The translations under genes and the position numbers were made by a program. DNA of 64,000 nucleotides. It comes from Tabrizicola piscis. Lineage in GTDB: Bacteria; Pseudomonadota; Alphaproteobacteria; Rhodobacterales; Rhodobacteraceae. The stretch is taken from positions 2,152,001 to 2,216,000 of the forward strand of contig NZ_CP034328.1 in the NCBI RefSeq assembly GCF_003940805.1, in the 5' to 3' direction. This document shows, one piece after another, positions 46,147 through 54,502 of this stretch. Below the pieces are notes generated by a model, which was given only the letters and a program-made list of their open reading frames with translations, did no database searches and had not been told where the DNA came from. Position 1 is the stretch's first letter; each line of letters begins with the position of its first letter.

Positions 46147-47082
46147 CTACGCCCCCTTCTGTACGGCAGCGGCTTCGGCCGAGATCAGCGTCTGGGCAAG
46201 GGTCAGTGGCACTGTCAGATCCTGCAACGCTCCGCGAACGTCGCGGAACAGGTCATTTTCGTCGATGAACATGCCGCCGACCCGAAACAGGTTGCGGCCG
46301 TGCGTCAGGGCGATGTGCGTCTCCTCCCCATTCGAGGTGGCGGCGTAAAGCTGGGCACCGGGGCCCACGTGGGTTTCGATATGGGTCAGCACGTCGATGA
46401 CGGCCGCCAGCGCCGGCGGTTCATCAACCGATGACCACGAGGTCCAGATGCCATAGCGCCGACCGTCGGTGAGGACATCGCGCAGGTGAAACAGGCCTTC
46501 GGTTGACAGATCGCCGCCGAAAAACATGCCCGGCCGGGTCTTGTCTTCCAGCGCGATGAAGAACGCGGGCATTGCCACTTGGTTGGGGAATTGCGCCACC
46601 AGCCCCTGAAACAACGTCCGCGAGTTCTTGCCCCCCGTCTCGACCTTGACCTCGGCCATGCGGATCGTGTGGGTGCCAAGGATGCCGTAGACGTAATCCT
46701 CGCCCGATCTGATGCCACGCTTGGGCAGCAGCCGTTGCGGAAGCCCGGCGATGAAGGCCTTGGCGTCCTTGCTGTAGGTCAGCCCCACGGTGCTGGCGAG
46801 AACCGGCATCACCATGCCTTCTTGCCGCCGGATCATGCCCAAATGGGCCCAGTAGATCAGCCCCCCGCAAACAGCAGCGCCAAGGATGGGAATCTGGGCG
46901 TCTGTCCCGGCCATCAAGAGGCTGATCCCCCAAACCCCAAGCACCCCCGCGGCAACCGCAAGAACGGCAATCAGAACTGCCGTCAGGGACCCGATCCGCC
47001 GCAGCCCCGGCAGCAGGGCGCGCACGGCCCGCGCGACTTCGGTTGAGGAATCGGGAAGGGGCGCGGCCTCAGGCATATGCAT
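46147..47082 (-). CDS. DUF3137-like membrane protein
   Basis: 311 residues. A soluble N-terminal stretch (residues 1-30), two adjacent membrane helices (about 32-57 and 65-82), then a cytosolic-looking alpha/beta domain (residues 85-305) with no catalytic motif I recognise. The architecture and patches such as FFIALEDKTRPGMFFGG resemble DUF3137. It starts 16 bases after the TAP-like peptidase gene on the same strand and may be the last member of the aminotransferase operon. Function unknown. Confidence 0.65.
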   Translation of the reverse strand: MHMPEAAPLPDSSTEVARAVRALLPGLRRIGSLTAVLIAVLAVAAGVLGVWGISLLMAGTDAQIPILGAAVCGGLIYWAHLGMIRRQEGMVMPVLASTVGLTYSKDAKAFIAGLPQRLLPKRGIRSGEDYVYGILGTHTIRMAEVKVETGGKNSRTLFQGLVAQFPNQVAMPAFFIALEDKTRPGMFFGGDLSTEGLFHLRDVLTDGRRYGIWTSWSSVDEPPALAAVIDVLTHIETHVGPGAQLYAATSNGEETHIALTHGRNLFRVGGMFIDENDLFRDVRGALQDLTVPLTLAQTLISAEAAAVQKGA

Positions 47083-47098
47083 TTCCCTTCAAGCAGGG

Positions 47099-49009
47099 TC
47101 AGGGCAAATCAAGATCAAGGCTTGCGGGCTGGCCATCCCAAGTGCCGGAAATGCTCCACGCTTCGGTCACCTTGCTGTAGCGATAGGTAATGTTACCACT
47201 GTGAAGGCCCGAGACCGCAAGTGTAAGCGTGATGCCGTCCCTATCTTCGCCTGTGTTGACCTCCACCCCCTGACCGCTGATCGCCAGATCGGGCCAAAGG
47301 CGGCAGTTGGCGAAGGTATAGTCGATGCCGTCAAAGGACGGGGTGGCGGACAAAGTGCCCCCAAGATCGCAGCCGATGGTCAGAGGATGCACCATGTCCC
47401 AGGTGTTCAGCGGGATGATCTGATAAAGCTCGGTCTCAACCGCGCGGGCAACGGCGACGGGGTCTGCCATTTCGGCGGCGGTTGTCAGGGTCAGCGGTGT
47501 GTAGGGGCCAACAAGATCCTGTTCGCAATGCTGTTCCCGGGCGCTGGGCAGGGTGCCATCAAACAGCAGGGCCTGCACGATGGCATCGGGGCAGGCCAAC
47601 CCCCGCCCCCAGATCACATGCGGACCGCCGCGCATGAAGACGCCATAGGCGTTCTGCGCGTTGTTGAGCACGGAAGTGGCCATGGTGATCGGGGTGATCG
47701 GATCGGCGTCGCTATTCAGGACAAGGGTGGGCCATGGCCCCCCGGCATAGGGTTCGGGGCGGGTTGCGGGGCCCTGATACGGCCAGTAGGCGCAGGCGAG
47801 CCGTTCAAGGAAATAGGACCGCAGCAGCCGCGGCGCATTGGACGCAAAGGCACGCGCTTCTTCCAGAATGGCAGCGGTGCGTTCCGCCTCGGTCCCCGCG
47901 CCCGAATCATAATCGGTGCAGGTGACGGCGTAGAAGGCGGCGGCGAACCAGCCGGGGTCTTCAATGCCGGTTTCCGTTTCCGGATCGATATACATGTTGG
48001 CATAGCCAAGCTGCAGCATCGGCACCAGATTGCCGCGCCCGGTGGCGGCAAGGGCGCGCAGAAATTCGGCCCGGCCTTCTGGGGAGTAAAGCGCGTAAAA
48101 AGCGTTTGCCTCAAGGATCCCGCTGGTCAGGGCGCGCTGGGTCACTGTGCCGTCGGCAAGGGTGAGGTCCACCAAGACAGGGGCCTGTGCCAGCGCGCCT
48201 GCAAGATCATCGTAGACCTGCGTCGCGTCGCCGCCCATGTCGGCAGCGCAGGCGGCAATGTCGGCACAGGCGGCAAAGCTGCGTGACAGGATGCTTTCCG
48301 CAGCGACGGCATACGCTGCATAGAAGCCCTCGGCGTCAAGGTTCAGGTCTACCACGCCATCCAGGATCACCCCCCGGACGGCCTGCGGATAAAGCGTGGC
48401 ATAGGCCTGCACTACCTGGGTGCCGTAGCTTTCGCCATACATCCAGACCTTGGGTGCCCCGATCGCCTGACGAAACGCCTCAAAATCGCGGATCGCCTGG
48501 TCCGAGTTGACGACGGGCAGCAGATGGTCCGCATCCAGTTCCGCAGTGCAATCGCGCGCAAAGGCCTGTGCGGTGGCAAGCGCCTGATCGGGCGCGTTGA
48601 TCGAGGCGGGGGCGATATCGAAACGGGCTTGGGCGATGGGGCAAGACAGGCCGTGTTTCGGGCCGATGCCGCGTTGATCGACAAAGACGATGTCGATGTA
48701 CTGGCTCAGGCTTTCATCAAACGCGGACAGGTAACTATCGGCTGAAGCAAGGCCGGAACCACCGGGACCGCCGACGAAGAAGAACAGGATGCCCTTGCTT
48801 TCGACCGTGGCGAAAGACAGGGCAAAGGTGATGTCGATGGTCTGCGAAGGGTCATTGGCGCGGTGGTCCAGCGGCACCGTCAGTGTCGTGCAGGACAGGC
48901 TGCTAAGATCACAAGGGAACAGGTCCATTCCCGCGACGGCTTCGACCAGCGGGGTGTCAGCGGCGGCTGGGGAGGCAAGCAGGGCAAGGCTTAGGGCAAG
49001 GGCGCGCAT
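47099..49009 (-). CDS. Exported alpha/beta hydrolase, TAP-like (tripeptidyl aminopeptidase family S33)
   Basis: 636 residues with a signal peptide (MRALALSLALLASPAAA). Alpha/beta-hydrolase landmarks: oxyanion loop VGGPGGSG (about 85), nucleophile elbow YGESYGTQ (about 190, Ser), acid NSDADPITP (about 455) and His in RGGPHVIWGRG. The C-terminal domain is TAP-like (S33 peptidases that release N-terminal peptides); the last 130 residues are an extra beta-rich module (contexts DGIDYTFANCRLW, GNITYRYSKV). Starts 10 bases behind the sulfotransferase-like gene and is probably co-transcribed. Substrate not known. Confidence 0.82.
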   Translation of the reverse strand: MRALALSLALLASPAAADTPLVEAVAGMDLFPCDLSSLSCTTLTVPLDHRANDPSQTIDITFALSFATVESKGILFFFVGGPGGSGLASADSYLSAFDESLSQYIDIVFVDQRGIGPKHGLSCPIAQARFDIAPASINAPDQALATAQAFARDCTAELDADHLLPVVNSDQAIRDFEAFRQAIGAPKVWMYGESYGTQVVQAYATLYPQAVRGVILDGVVDLNLDAEGFYAAYAVAAESILSRSFAACADIAACAADMGGDATQVYDDLAGALAQAPVLVDLTLADGTVTQRALTSGILEANAFYALYSPEGRAEFLRALAATGRGNLVPMLQLGYANMYIDPETETGIEDPGWFAAAFYAVTCTDYDSGAGTEAERTAAILEEARAFASNAPRLLRSYFLERLACAYWPYQGPATRPEPYAGGPWPTLVLNSDADPITPITMATSVLNNAQNAYGVFMRGGPHVIWGRGLACPDAIVQALLFDGTLPSAREQHCEQDLVGPYTPLTLTTAAEMADPVAVARAVETELYQIIPLNTWDMVHPLTIGCDLGGTLSATPSFDGIDYTFANCRLWPDLAISGQGVEVNTGEDRDGITLTLAVSGLHSGNITYRYSKVTEAWSISGTWDGQPASLDLDLP

Positions 49010-49019
49010 GGGGAATCCG

Positions 49020-49736
49020 TCAGATGGCGTGGGCGGCAAGGCGGTCATGCGCGGGAAGTGCGGCATCGGCGAGGCGCTGATAGGCCGGCGGCAGGTCGGG
49101 GAGCGGGCCTTCCGGGTCTTCAAACCCGGTGGAACGGTGGACAGCGTTGTACCAATGCGGCGCCCAGACGCCGTCATAGGGCTTGGGGCCCGAGGGCCAG
49201 GACAGCATCTTTTCCGTGAAGGGCAGGCCCAGGGCGCTGCAAAGCCCGGCCAGCGCCCGGCGCGGGTTGGCGCGGATGCTTTCGGCGGTGATGACGGGGG
49301 GCACGGTGCCCGTCATGTCGGCGACCTGGTCAAAGAGCTCGGCCTGCTGAAGAAAGCCGATGTCCTGCAGGGTCGGGGCCTCACGCTTTCTGGCATAGCT
49401 GGCGATGACATGAGCGGGGTGGCGGAGGAGAAAGACGTTGGTCAGGCCCGCAAGGAAACCCCGGTCGAAGGCGGGGATCATGTGCAAGGTCATGTGCTTT
49501 TGGTACCAGTGCGGCTGGCCGCCCGGATTGGGGCCAAGGCAGGCTGCGGCGACCTCGTTCGGATCGGCGGGCTGGCTGGCGATGACGTCGTCCCGCATCG
49601 GGTGGTCAACGCCGGTGGCGGCAAGGTAGGCCGCGTAAAAGGGCTCGTCACTGACCGCGCAATCACCACGGGCGGCGAAAGCGTACATCAGCGCGGTGGA
49701 CAGGTTCCGGGGGCCGGACCACATGGCAATTTTCAT
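49020..49736 (-). CDS. Sulfotransferase-like P-loop protein
   Basis: 238 residues. The N-terminal WSGPRNLSTALMYAF is the phosphosulfate-binding loop position of sulfotransferases, and LLRHPAHVIASYARKREAP (about 95-113) matches their 3'-phosphate motif with its Arg and Ser. Closely similar blocks (SDEPFYAAYLAATG, GVWAPHWYNAVHRSTGF) occur, from memory, in the N-terminal half of plant proteins annotated as branched-chain-amino-acid aminotransferase-like. ATG 49736 follows a weak GAAG; the longer frame upstream lies inside the previous gene. Third gene of a tight operon (10-base gaps). Confidence 0.82.
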   Translation of the reverse strand: MKIAMWSGPRNLSTALMYAFAARGDCAVSDEPFYAAYLAATGVDHPMRDDVIASQPADPNEVAAACLGPNPGGQPHWYQKHMTLHMIPAFDRGFLAGLTNVFLLRHPAHVIASYARKREAPTLQDIGFLQQAELFDQVADMTGTVPPVITAESIRANPRRALAGLCSALGLPFTEKMLSWPSGPKPYDGVWAPHWYNAVHRSTGFEDPEGPLPDLPPAYQRLADAALPAHDRLAAHAI

Positions 49737-49746
49737 CTGTCGATCT

Positions 49747-50931
49747 TCATGGCAGGCGCTTAGCGGTCTGCGCGTCAAGTGCCGTGCCAAGCTGCTCGGG
49801 TGTCCAGGCGGCAGCCAGAGCCTCATGGACAAGGGCGGCTTGCGATTTCGGGGCAAGGCCGCCAAGCGGCGGGTCACGGTCAAGGTTGGTGGGGAAACTG
49901 TAGCCTTCGGCAGTGGCGGCAATGGCGTTGGCGATCTGGGCTTCGGAAAGGTCCGTGGCGGCCAGCAGCGCTGGGTAAAGCGCCTTTACCATTGCGGTGC
50001 GGTTGATCGATTCCATCGCGCGGCCATAGGCAGAGGAAACCTGAAACAGGTTCACCATCCGCTTGACGTCCTTGGTCCGGTTCGTGCCAGCCGCGTGAAA
50101 AAGGGCGGGCGAAAAGAACAGCATGTCGCCCTTTTTCAACGGCAGTTGCACGGCGTGGGCGTGGAAATAGTCGCGGAAGTCTTGCCTCGCGGTGGCGAGG
50201 TAGCCGGCCACATATCTCTGACTGCGGGGAAGCAGCAGGGTTGGCCCAGCCTCAATGCTGGCATCGACATGGGCGATGGCGCCCTGCAGGGTCAACATCG
50301 GTGACATCAGATGGACATGCGCCGGGTAGCGCGCGACCGCCTGTGCCGACTGGAAACCCAGATGATAATCCCGGTGTGGCGACTGCGCCGCGCCGCCGGG
50401 GTTCACCACATTCAGCTGCGCGGTCATCTGGTAATAGGGGCCAAGCCAGGCCTGACTGACCAGTGCAAGGAAGGGGTTGGCGTAGTACCGCGCAAAGTTC
50501 GCGGGGTCCGCCAGGCAGTGCTTTTCAAGGGAATTCCACAGCCGGTCATTCGCCCCTGGTTTGGCGAAATGGTCACCGCCGCCCGTGCCCGCGCGGTTCT
50601 GCCGGTCGATAAGGTCGCGGAAGATGTCCGAGGCGCGGTCGATGATCGCGTGATCAGGCTCGGCCCCTTGCAGGACGATGACGCCCGGGCCGTTGGCGAA
50701 GGCGTCGGCCCATTCGGCCATCAGCATTTCCGGGAAGCCGGGGTCCGCCAGCCTCTGGGTCAGCGCCGCGCAGTCGTAGATCAGGACGCCTTTGACCAGA
50801 TCAGCCGCAAGCGGATAATCCGCACGGTCGGTCGGCTGTTCGCAAAGGGCGGCGAAATCGGCAAGGTCACACTCCTCGGCCCGAAGGTAAGTGCGCCGGG
50901 TCAGGTGCAGCGAGCGGTCGATCTGTTGCAT
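49747..50931 (-). CDS. Phytanoyl-CoA dioxygenase (PhyH) family enzyme
   Basis: 394 residues. Fe(II)/2-oxoglutarate oxygenase fold. The iron facial triad is visible as HRD in QSPHRDYHLGF (about 185) and His in LFHAAGTNRTKDVKRMVN (about 275), whose following Arg would bind 2-oxoglutarate. Members hydroxylate lipids, amino acids or halogenate small molecules. It starts only 3 bases after the aminotransferase stop and 10 bases before the sulfotransferase-like gene, so the three form one pathway unit. Substrate unknown. Confidence 0.87.
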   Translation of the reverse strand: MQQIDRSLHLTRRTYLRAEECDLADFAALCEQPTDRADYPLAADLVKGVLIYDCAALTQRLADPGFPEMLMAEWADAFANGPGVIVLQGAEPDHAIIDRASDIFRDLIDRQNRAGTGGGDHFAKPGANDRLWNSLEKHCLADPANFARYYANPFLALVSQAWLGPYYQMTAQLNVVNPGGAAQSPHRDYHLGFQSAQAVARYPAHVHLMSPMLTLQGAIAHVDASIEAGPTLLLPRSQRYVAGYLATARQDFRDYFHAHAVQLPLKKGDMLFFSPALFHAAGTNRTKDVKRMVNLFQVSSAYGRAMESINRTAMVKALYPALLAATDLSEAQIANAIAATAEGYSFPTNLDRDPPLGGLAPKSQAALVHEALAAAWTPEQLGTALDAQTAKRLP

Positions 50932-50934
50932 GGC

Positions 50935-51834
50935 TCAGGCCCCCACCAGCGTCTTGTACAGCCCGCGCAGGCGTTCGGTCACGGGGCCCATCTGGCCAGT
51001 ACCGATGGTCCTACCGTCAATCATGCCCACCGGGGTTTGCGCACCGAAGGTGCCGGTCAGGAACGCCTCATCCGCCGAGTAAGTCTCCACGAGCGAGAAG
51101 TTCTTTTCGCGGCAAGGGATGCCGTTGGCGTGGCACAGGTCGATGACCTTCTGGCGGGTGATGCCGTTCATGCAGTAGTCGCCGGTGGAGGTCCAAACCT
51201 CACCCTTCTTGACGATGAAGAAGTTGCAGGCGTTTGTCGTGTTCACGAAGCCATGGATGTCCAGCATCAGCGCCTCATCCGCGCCGGCCTTTTGCGCGGC
51301 GATGCAGGCGAGGATGCAGTTCAGCTTGGAATGGCTGTTCAGCTTGGGGTCCTGCGTCATCGGCAGACCGCGCAGGTGGGGGACGGTGGCAAGGGTGATC
51401 GGCCGGGGGATCTTTGGCCGCGAATGTTCCATGATGATGACCATGGTCGGGCCTTGCTGGCTTAGGCGCGGGTGCTGGAAAGGCCGGGTCTTCACCCCGC
51501 GCGTGACCATCAGGCGGGCGTGGGCGTCGGTGGTCATGCCGTTGGCGGCCTGGGTTTCCAGCACGGCGGCGACAACCTCGGCCCTCGTGCGGGCGATGTC
51601 GAGATCGATGGCTTTCGCAGCCTCGAACTGCCGGTCAAGGTGTTCATCAAGGAAGGACCAGCGGTTGTTGTAAAGCCGGATCCCTTCCCAGACGCCATCG
51701 CCCAACATGAAGCCAGAGTCATAGACCGACACCGTGGCCTGCGCGCGGGGCAGAAGTTTGCCGTCGACCCAGATCAGGATGGATTCGTTCCGGGCATCCT
51801 CTTCCGCCTGATGGGTGGAGACATGGTCGTTCAT
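50935..51834 (-). CDS. Class IV aminotransferase (branched-chain/D-amino acid type)
   Basis: 299 residues. PLP fold-type IV enzyme: internal-aldimine Lys in LNSHSKLNCILACI (about 170), the Glu/Asn motif EALMLDIHGFVNTTNACNFF (about 190-210), and YCMNGITRQKVID. The fingerprints GDGVWEGIRLY and GTFGAQTPV resemble D-amino-acid/branched-chain transaminases. Not clustered with ilv or leu genes; instead it heads a tight operon with a PhyH dioxygenase and a sulfotransferase-like protein. Blocks such as SVYDSGFMLGDGVWEG closely parallel the C-terminal half of the plant fusion family mentioned under the sulfotransferase. Confidence 0.9.
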   Translation of the reverse strand: MNDHVSTHQAEEDARNESILIWVDGKLLPRAQATVSVYDSGFMLGDGVWEGIRLYNNRWSFLDEHLDRQFEAAKAIDLDIARTRAEVVAAVLETQAANGMTTDAHARLMVTRGVKTRPFQHPRLSQQGPTMVIIMEHSRPKIPRPITLATVPHLRGLPMTQDPKLNSHSKLNCILACIAAQKAGADEALMLDIHGFVNTTNACNFFIVKKGEVWTSTGDYCMNGITRQKVIDLCHANGIPCREKNFSLVETYSADEAFLTGTFGAQTPVGMIDGRTIGTGQMGPVTERLRGLYKTLVGA

Positions 51835-51997
51835 TGTTGCAATTTCCGTTTCGACGCCCTGCGATATGTTTCAGGCTACGGCGGCGCGGGCGGAAGGCCA
51901 AGGGAAACCATCACTGTGGCGTGAGGTCACGGCAGGGTGAATGGACCAGCGCGGCGGCGGGCCTCAGGGTCCGGGCCAGAGTATTTGGGAGCGGATC

Positions 51998-52606
51998 ATG
52001 TGGAAGCTGGCAATAGCCTTCGTGCTGGGACTGACCGGGGCTGCGATGGCCGAAGTGAAGACGGCTGTCGTGGCCGGGGGTTGCTTCTGGTGCGTGGAAT
52101 CGGATTTTGAGCCCGTGCCGGGCGTGATTGACGTGGTGTCTGGCTACACCGGGGGCAACAAGGCGAACCCGACCTACAAAAGCCACGCCGGGCATTATGA
52201 GGCGGTGAAGATCACATACGACAGTGCGGTGATCTCATACGCCGAATTGATGGCAAAGTTCCTGCGGTCTGTCGATGTGACGGATGCAGGCGGGCAGTTC
52301 TGCGACCGGGGCGACGCCTACCGCACTGCGATTTTCGTGAACGACGCTGAAGAGCGCGCGGCGGCCGAAGCGGCTGTGGCCGAAGCGGAGGCTGTGCTGG
52401 GGCAACAGGTGGTGACGCCTGTGCTGGACGCCAAGCTGTTCTGGATCGCCGAGGATTATCATCAGGACTATTACAAGGGCACGGGGATCATCCTGACCCG
52501 CGCCGGGCCGAAGAAGCAGTCGAACGCCTACAAGTTCTATCGCGAAAGCTGCGGCCGCGACGCGCGGGTGCAGGCGCTTTGGGGCAATCAGGCGTTTTCG
52601 CATTAA
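51998..52606 (+). CDS. msrA: Exported peptide methionine sulfoxide reductase MsrA
   Basis: 202 residues. Reduces methionine-S-sulfoxide. Active site [11 protein letters not shown] (about residues 26-35) with the catalytic Cys; a later Cys in YRESCGRD may resolve. Unlike most MsrA proteins this one begins with a signal peptide ([18 protein letters not shown]), so it should act in the periplasm and needs an export-side reductant. ATG 51998 follows GGGAGCGG. Repeat copy B lies just after the stop. Confidence 0.92.
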   Translation: MWKLAIAFVLGLTGAAMAEVKTAVVAGGCFWCVESDFEPVPGVIDVVSGYTGGNKANPTYKSHAGHYEAVKITYDSAVISYAELMAKFLRSVDVTDAGGQFCDRGDAYRTAIFVNDAEERAAAEAAVAEAEAVLGQQVVTPVLDAKLFWIAEDYHQDYYKGTGIILTRAGPKKQSNAYKFYRESCGRDARVQALWGNQAFSH

Positions 52607-52616
52607 GCTGGCGGCG

Positions 52617-52675
52617 AGCGAGGGGTTTCACACCCCTCGCGCTCCCCTTGGGATATTTGTGCAGGAAGAAAGCAC
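52617..52675 (+). repeat. Intergenic hairpin repeat, copy B (TTTCACA-loop family)
   Basis: Stem GCGAGGGG / CCCCTCGC (52618-52625, 52633-52640) with loop TTTCACA, then CTCCCCTTGGGATATTT and a purine tail. It lies between the convergent msrA and FAH-family genes and may act as a terminator, although no long U tract is present. Confidence 0.75.
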
Positions 52676-52711
52676 AGTTTTGGTCGAGGTTTAGCGGTCT
52701 GTCGTCCGGGG

Positions 52712-53548
52712 TCAGTCCTGAACGCAGACCTGCTTCTGTGTGCCCAAGCCTTCGATCCCCAACTCCACCACATCACCCGCCTTCAGGTAATGCGGGGGCT
52801 TCATCCCCATGCCGACACCCGGCGGGGTCCCGGTTGAGATGATGTCGCCGGGATGCAGGGTGAAGAACTGGCTGAGGTAGGCGATGACATGGGCCACGCC
52901 ATAGACCATCGTGCGGGTCGATCCGTTCTGCATGGTCTGGCCGTTTACCGTCAGCCACATGGGAAGGTTCTGGGGATCGGCAACCTCATCGGGGGTGACG
53001 AGCCAGGGGCCGGTTTGGCCGAAGTTGTCGCAGGATTTGCCCTTGGTCCACTGACCGGCGCGCTCCATCTGGAAGGCCCGTTCGGACACGTCGTTAATGA
53101 CGCAGTAGCCGGCGACATGGGACAGCGCCTCGGCCTCGGTCAGGTATTTGCCCGGTTTGCCGATGACGATGCCAAGCTCCACCTCCCAGTCAGTCTTGGT
53201 GCTGGTGCGGGGGATCAGGATCGGGTCGTCCGGGCCACAGATCGCCGAGGTGGCTTTCATGAAGAAAACCGGTTCGGGCGGGACCTGCAGACCACTTTCG
53301 GCGGCATGGTCGGCGTAGTTCAGGCCGATGCAGATGAACTTGCCGGTGCCGGTGACGCAGGGGCCGATGCGGGGCGAGCCGGGCACAAGCGGCAGGCTGG
53401 CGGGGTCGATCGACTTCAGGCTGTCCAGGGTGGTCAGGACCTCCCCTCCAAGGTCGGGGATGTGGGCGGATAGGTCACGAATCTGGCCTTCGGCATCGAG
53501 GAGACCGGGTTTTTCCTGGCCCTGCGGCCCGTAGCGGAGGAGTTTCAT
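52712..53548 (-). CDS. Fumarylacetoacetate hydrolase (FAH) family protein
   Basis: 278 residues. Metal-dependent enzyme of the FAH superfamily (cleavage, isomerisation or decarboxylation of 2-oxo acids). Motifs: GLNYADHAAE (about 75), acidic metal ligands in WEVELGIVIG (about 120, two Glu and the later DNFG), GPWLVTPDE, and STGTPPGVGMGMKPP (about 240-255). The GTPPGVG form and length match many 2-hydroxyhepta-2,4-diene-1,7-dioate isomerase or acylpyruvase-like annotations. Substrate unclear; it is followed at 53609 by a co-directional SDR gene upstream (60-base gap). Confidence 0.9.
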   Translation of the reverse strand: MKLLRYGPQGQEKPGLLDAEGQIRDLSAHIPDLGGEVLTTLDSLKSIDPASLPLVPGSPRIGPCVTGTGKFICIGLNYADHAAESGLQVPPEPVFFMKATSAICGPDDPILIPRTSTKTDWEVELGIVIGKPGKYLTEAEALSHVAGYCVINDVSERAFQMERAGQWTKGKSCDNFGQTGPWLVTPDEVADPQNLPMWLTVNGQTMQNGSTRTMVYGVAHVIAYLSQFFTLHPGDIISTGTPPGVGMGMKPPHYLKAGDVVELGIEGLGTQKQVCVQD

Positions 53549-53608
53549 GCTTGGGTCCTTGTTGGTTAGGCTTGTCCTTCAAGCTGACATGTTAGCCGGG
53601 CGGGACGG

Positions 53609-54352
53609 TCAGGCCAAGGGCGGAAGGTCTGCCGCGGCGCGAAGATCGGGGGCGCGGATGTCAAGCTCTTGCCCGGCAAGCGCATCGGCGGCGGGCGTGC
53701 AAAGCCAGGCAATGGCGCGGGCGGGATGATCGGCCGGGGCAAGGCTTTCGCGGGGCAGTTGCGAGACCGGGTTGATCCCGGAGGCGCGGATCGTGCCCTG
53801 CATGTCGGTATCCACCACACCGGGGGCAAAGCCAAAGATGCGGATGCCCTGATCGCCATATTCCATGTGCACTGCCCGGGTCAGCATGGCGAGACCGGCT
53901 TTTCCGGCGCAGTAAGCGCTCCACCCTTCCTGGGGGCGGTGGGCTGCGCCGGAGGAGATGTTGATGATTGTTCCCCCGCCCCGCGCGACCATCTGGCCAA
54001 GGGCCAGTTGGGTGGCGTGGAACGCGGCGGTCAGGTTGGTGTCGATGTTCAGCGCCCAATCTTCGACAGACACGTCAAGGATCCGGCCGATGGGGCCGAT
54101 GATGGCGGCGTTGTTGACCAGAATGTCAAACGGCTGATCGAAGAGCGTGGTCATCGCAAGCCGGTCGGTCATGTTCACAAGATGGCCGGTGGCCGGAATG
54201 TCCCCAAGCGCGCGCTGGGCGGCGGCGATGCCTGCCGCGCTGCGGGACGTGAAGTGGACCGCCGCGCCTGCCAGCGCCAGGGCGCGCACCGTGGCAAGGC
54301 CGATGCCACGGTTGCCGCCGGTCACAAGGGCGGTTTTGCCGGTAAGGGTCAT
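53609..54352 (-). CDS. Short-chain dehydrogenase/reductase (SDR)
   Basis: 247 residues, classical SDR. NAD(P)-binding TGGNRGIG (about 11-18), structural NNAA (about 84), and the catalytic Ser...Tyr-x-x-x-Lys set in INISSGAAH (about 133) and YCAGKAG (about 148). ATG 54352 follows GGAGG; the longer frame is unsupported. It precedes the FAH-family gene on the same strand and may oxidise a hydroxy acid in the same catabolic route. Confidence 0.88.
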   Translation of the reverse strand: MTLTGKTALVTGGNRGIGLATVRALALAGAAVHFTSRSAAGIAAAQRALGDIPATGHLVNMTDRLAMTTLFDQPFDILVNNAAIIGPIGRILDVSVEDWALNIDTNLTAAFHATQLALGQMVARGGGTIINISSGAAHRPQEGWSAYCAGKAGLAMLTRAVHMEYGDQGIRIFGFAPGVVDTDMQGTIRASGINPVSQLPRESLAPADHPARAIAWLCTPAADALAGQELDIRAPDLRAAADLPPLA

Positions 54353-54502
54353 GGTGGGCCTCCTGCAATGCCGGGTCGGGTTTAGCCGGAGCAGGGCATG
54401 CCTGTCCATGCCGCGAACGCCATGAGGTTCCCAGGAAATTGACGGGCGGCTTGACCTTCACTTGCGTCCGGATGAGGGTTGCGCGCAACGGTGGAGGCAG
54501 GC

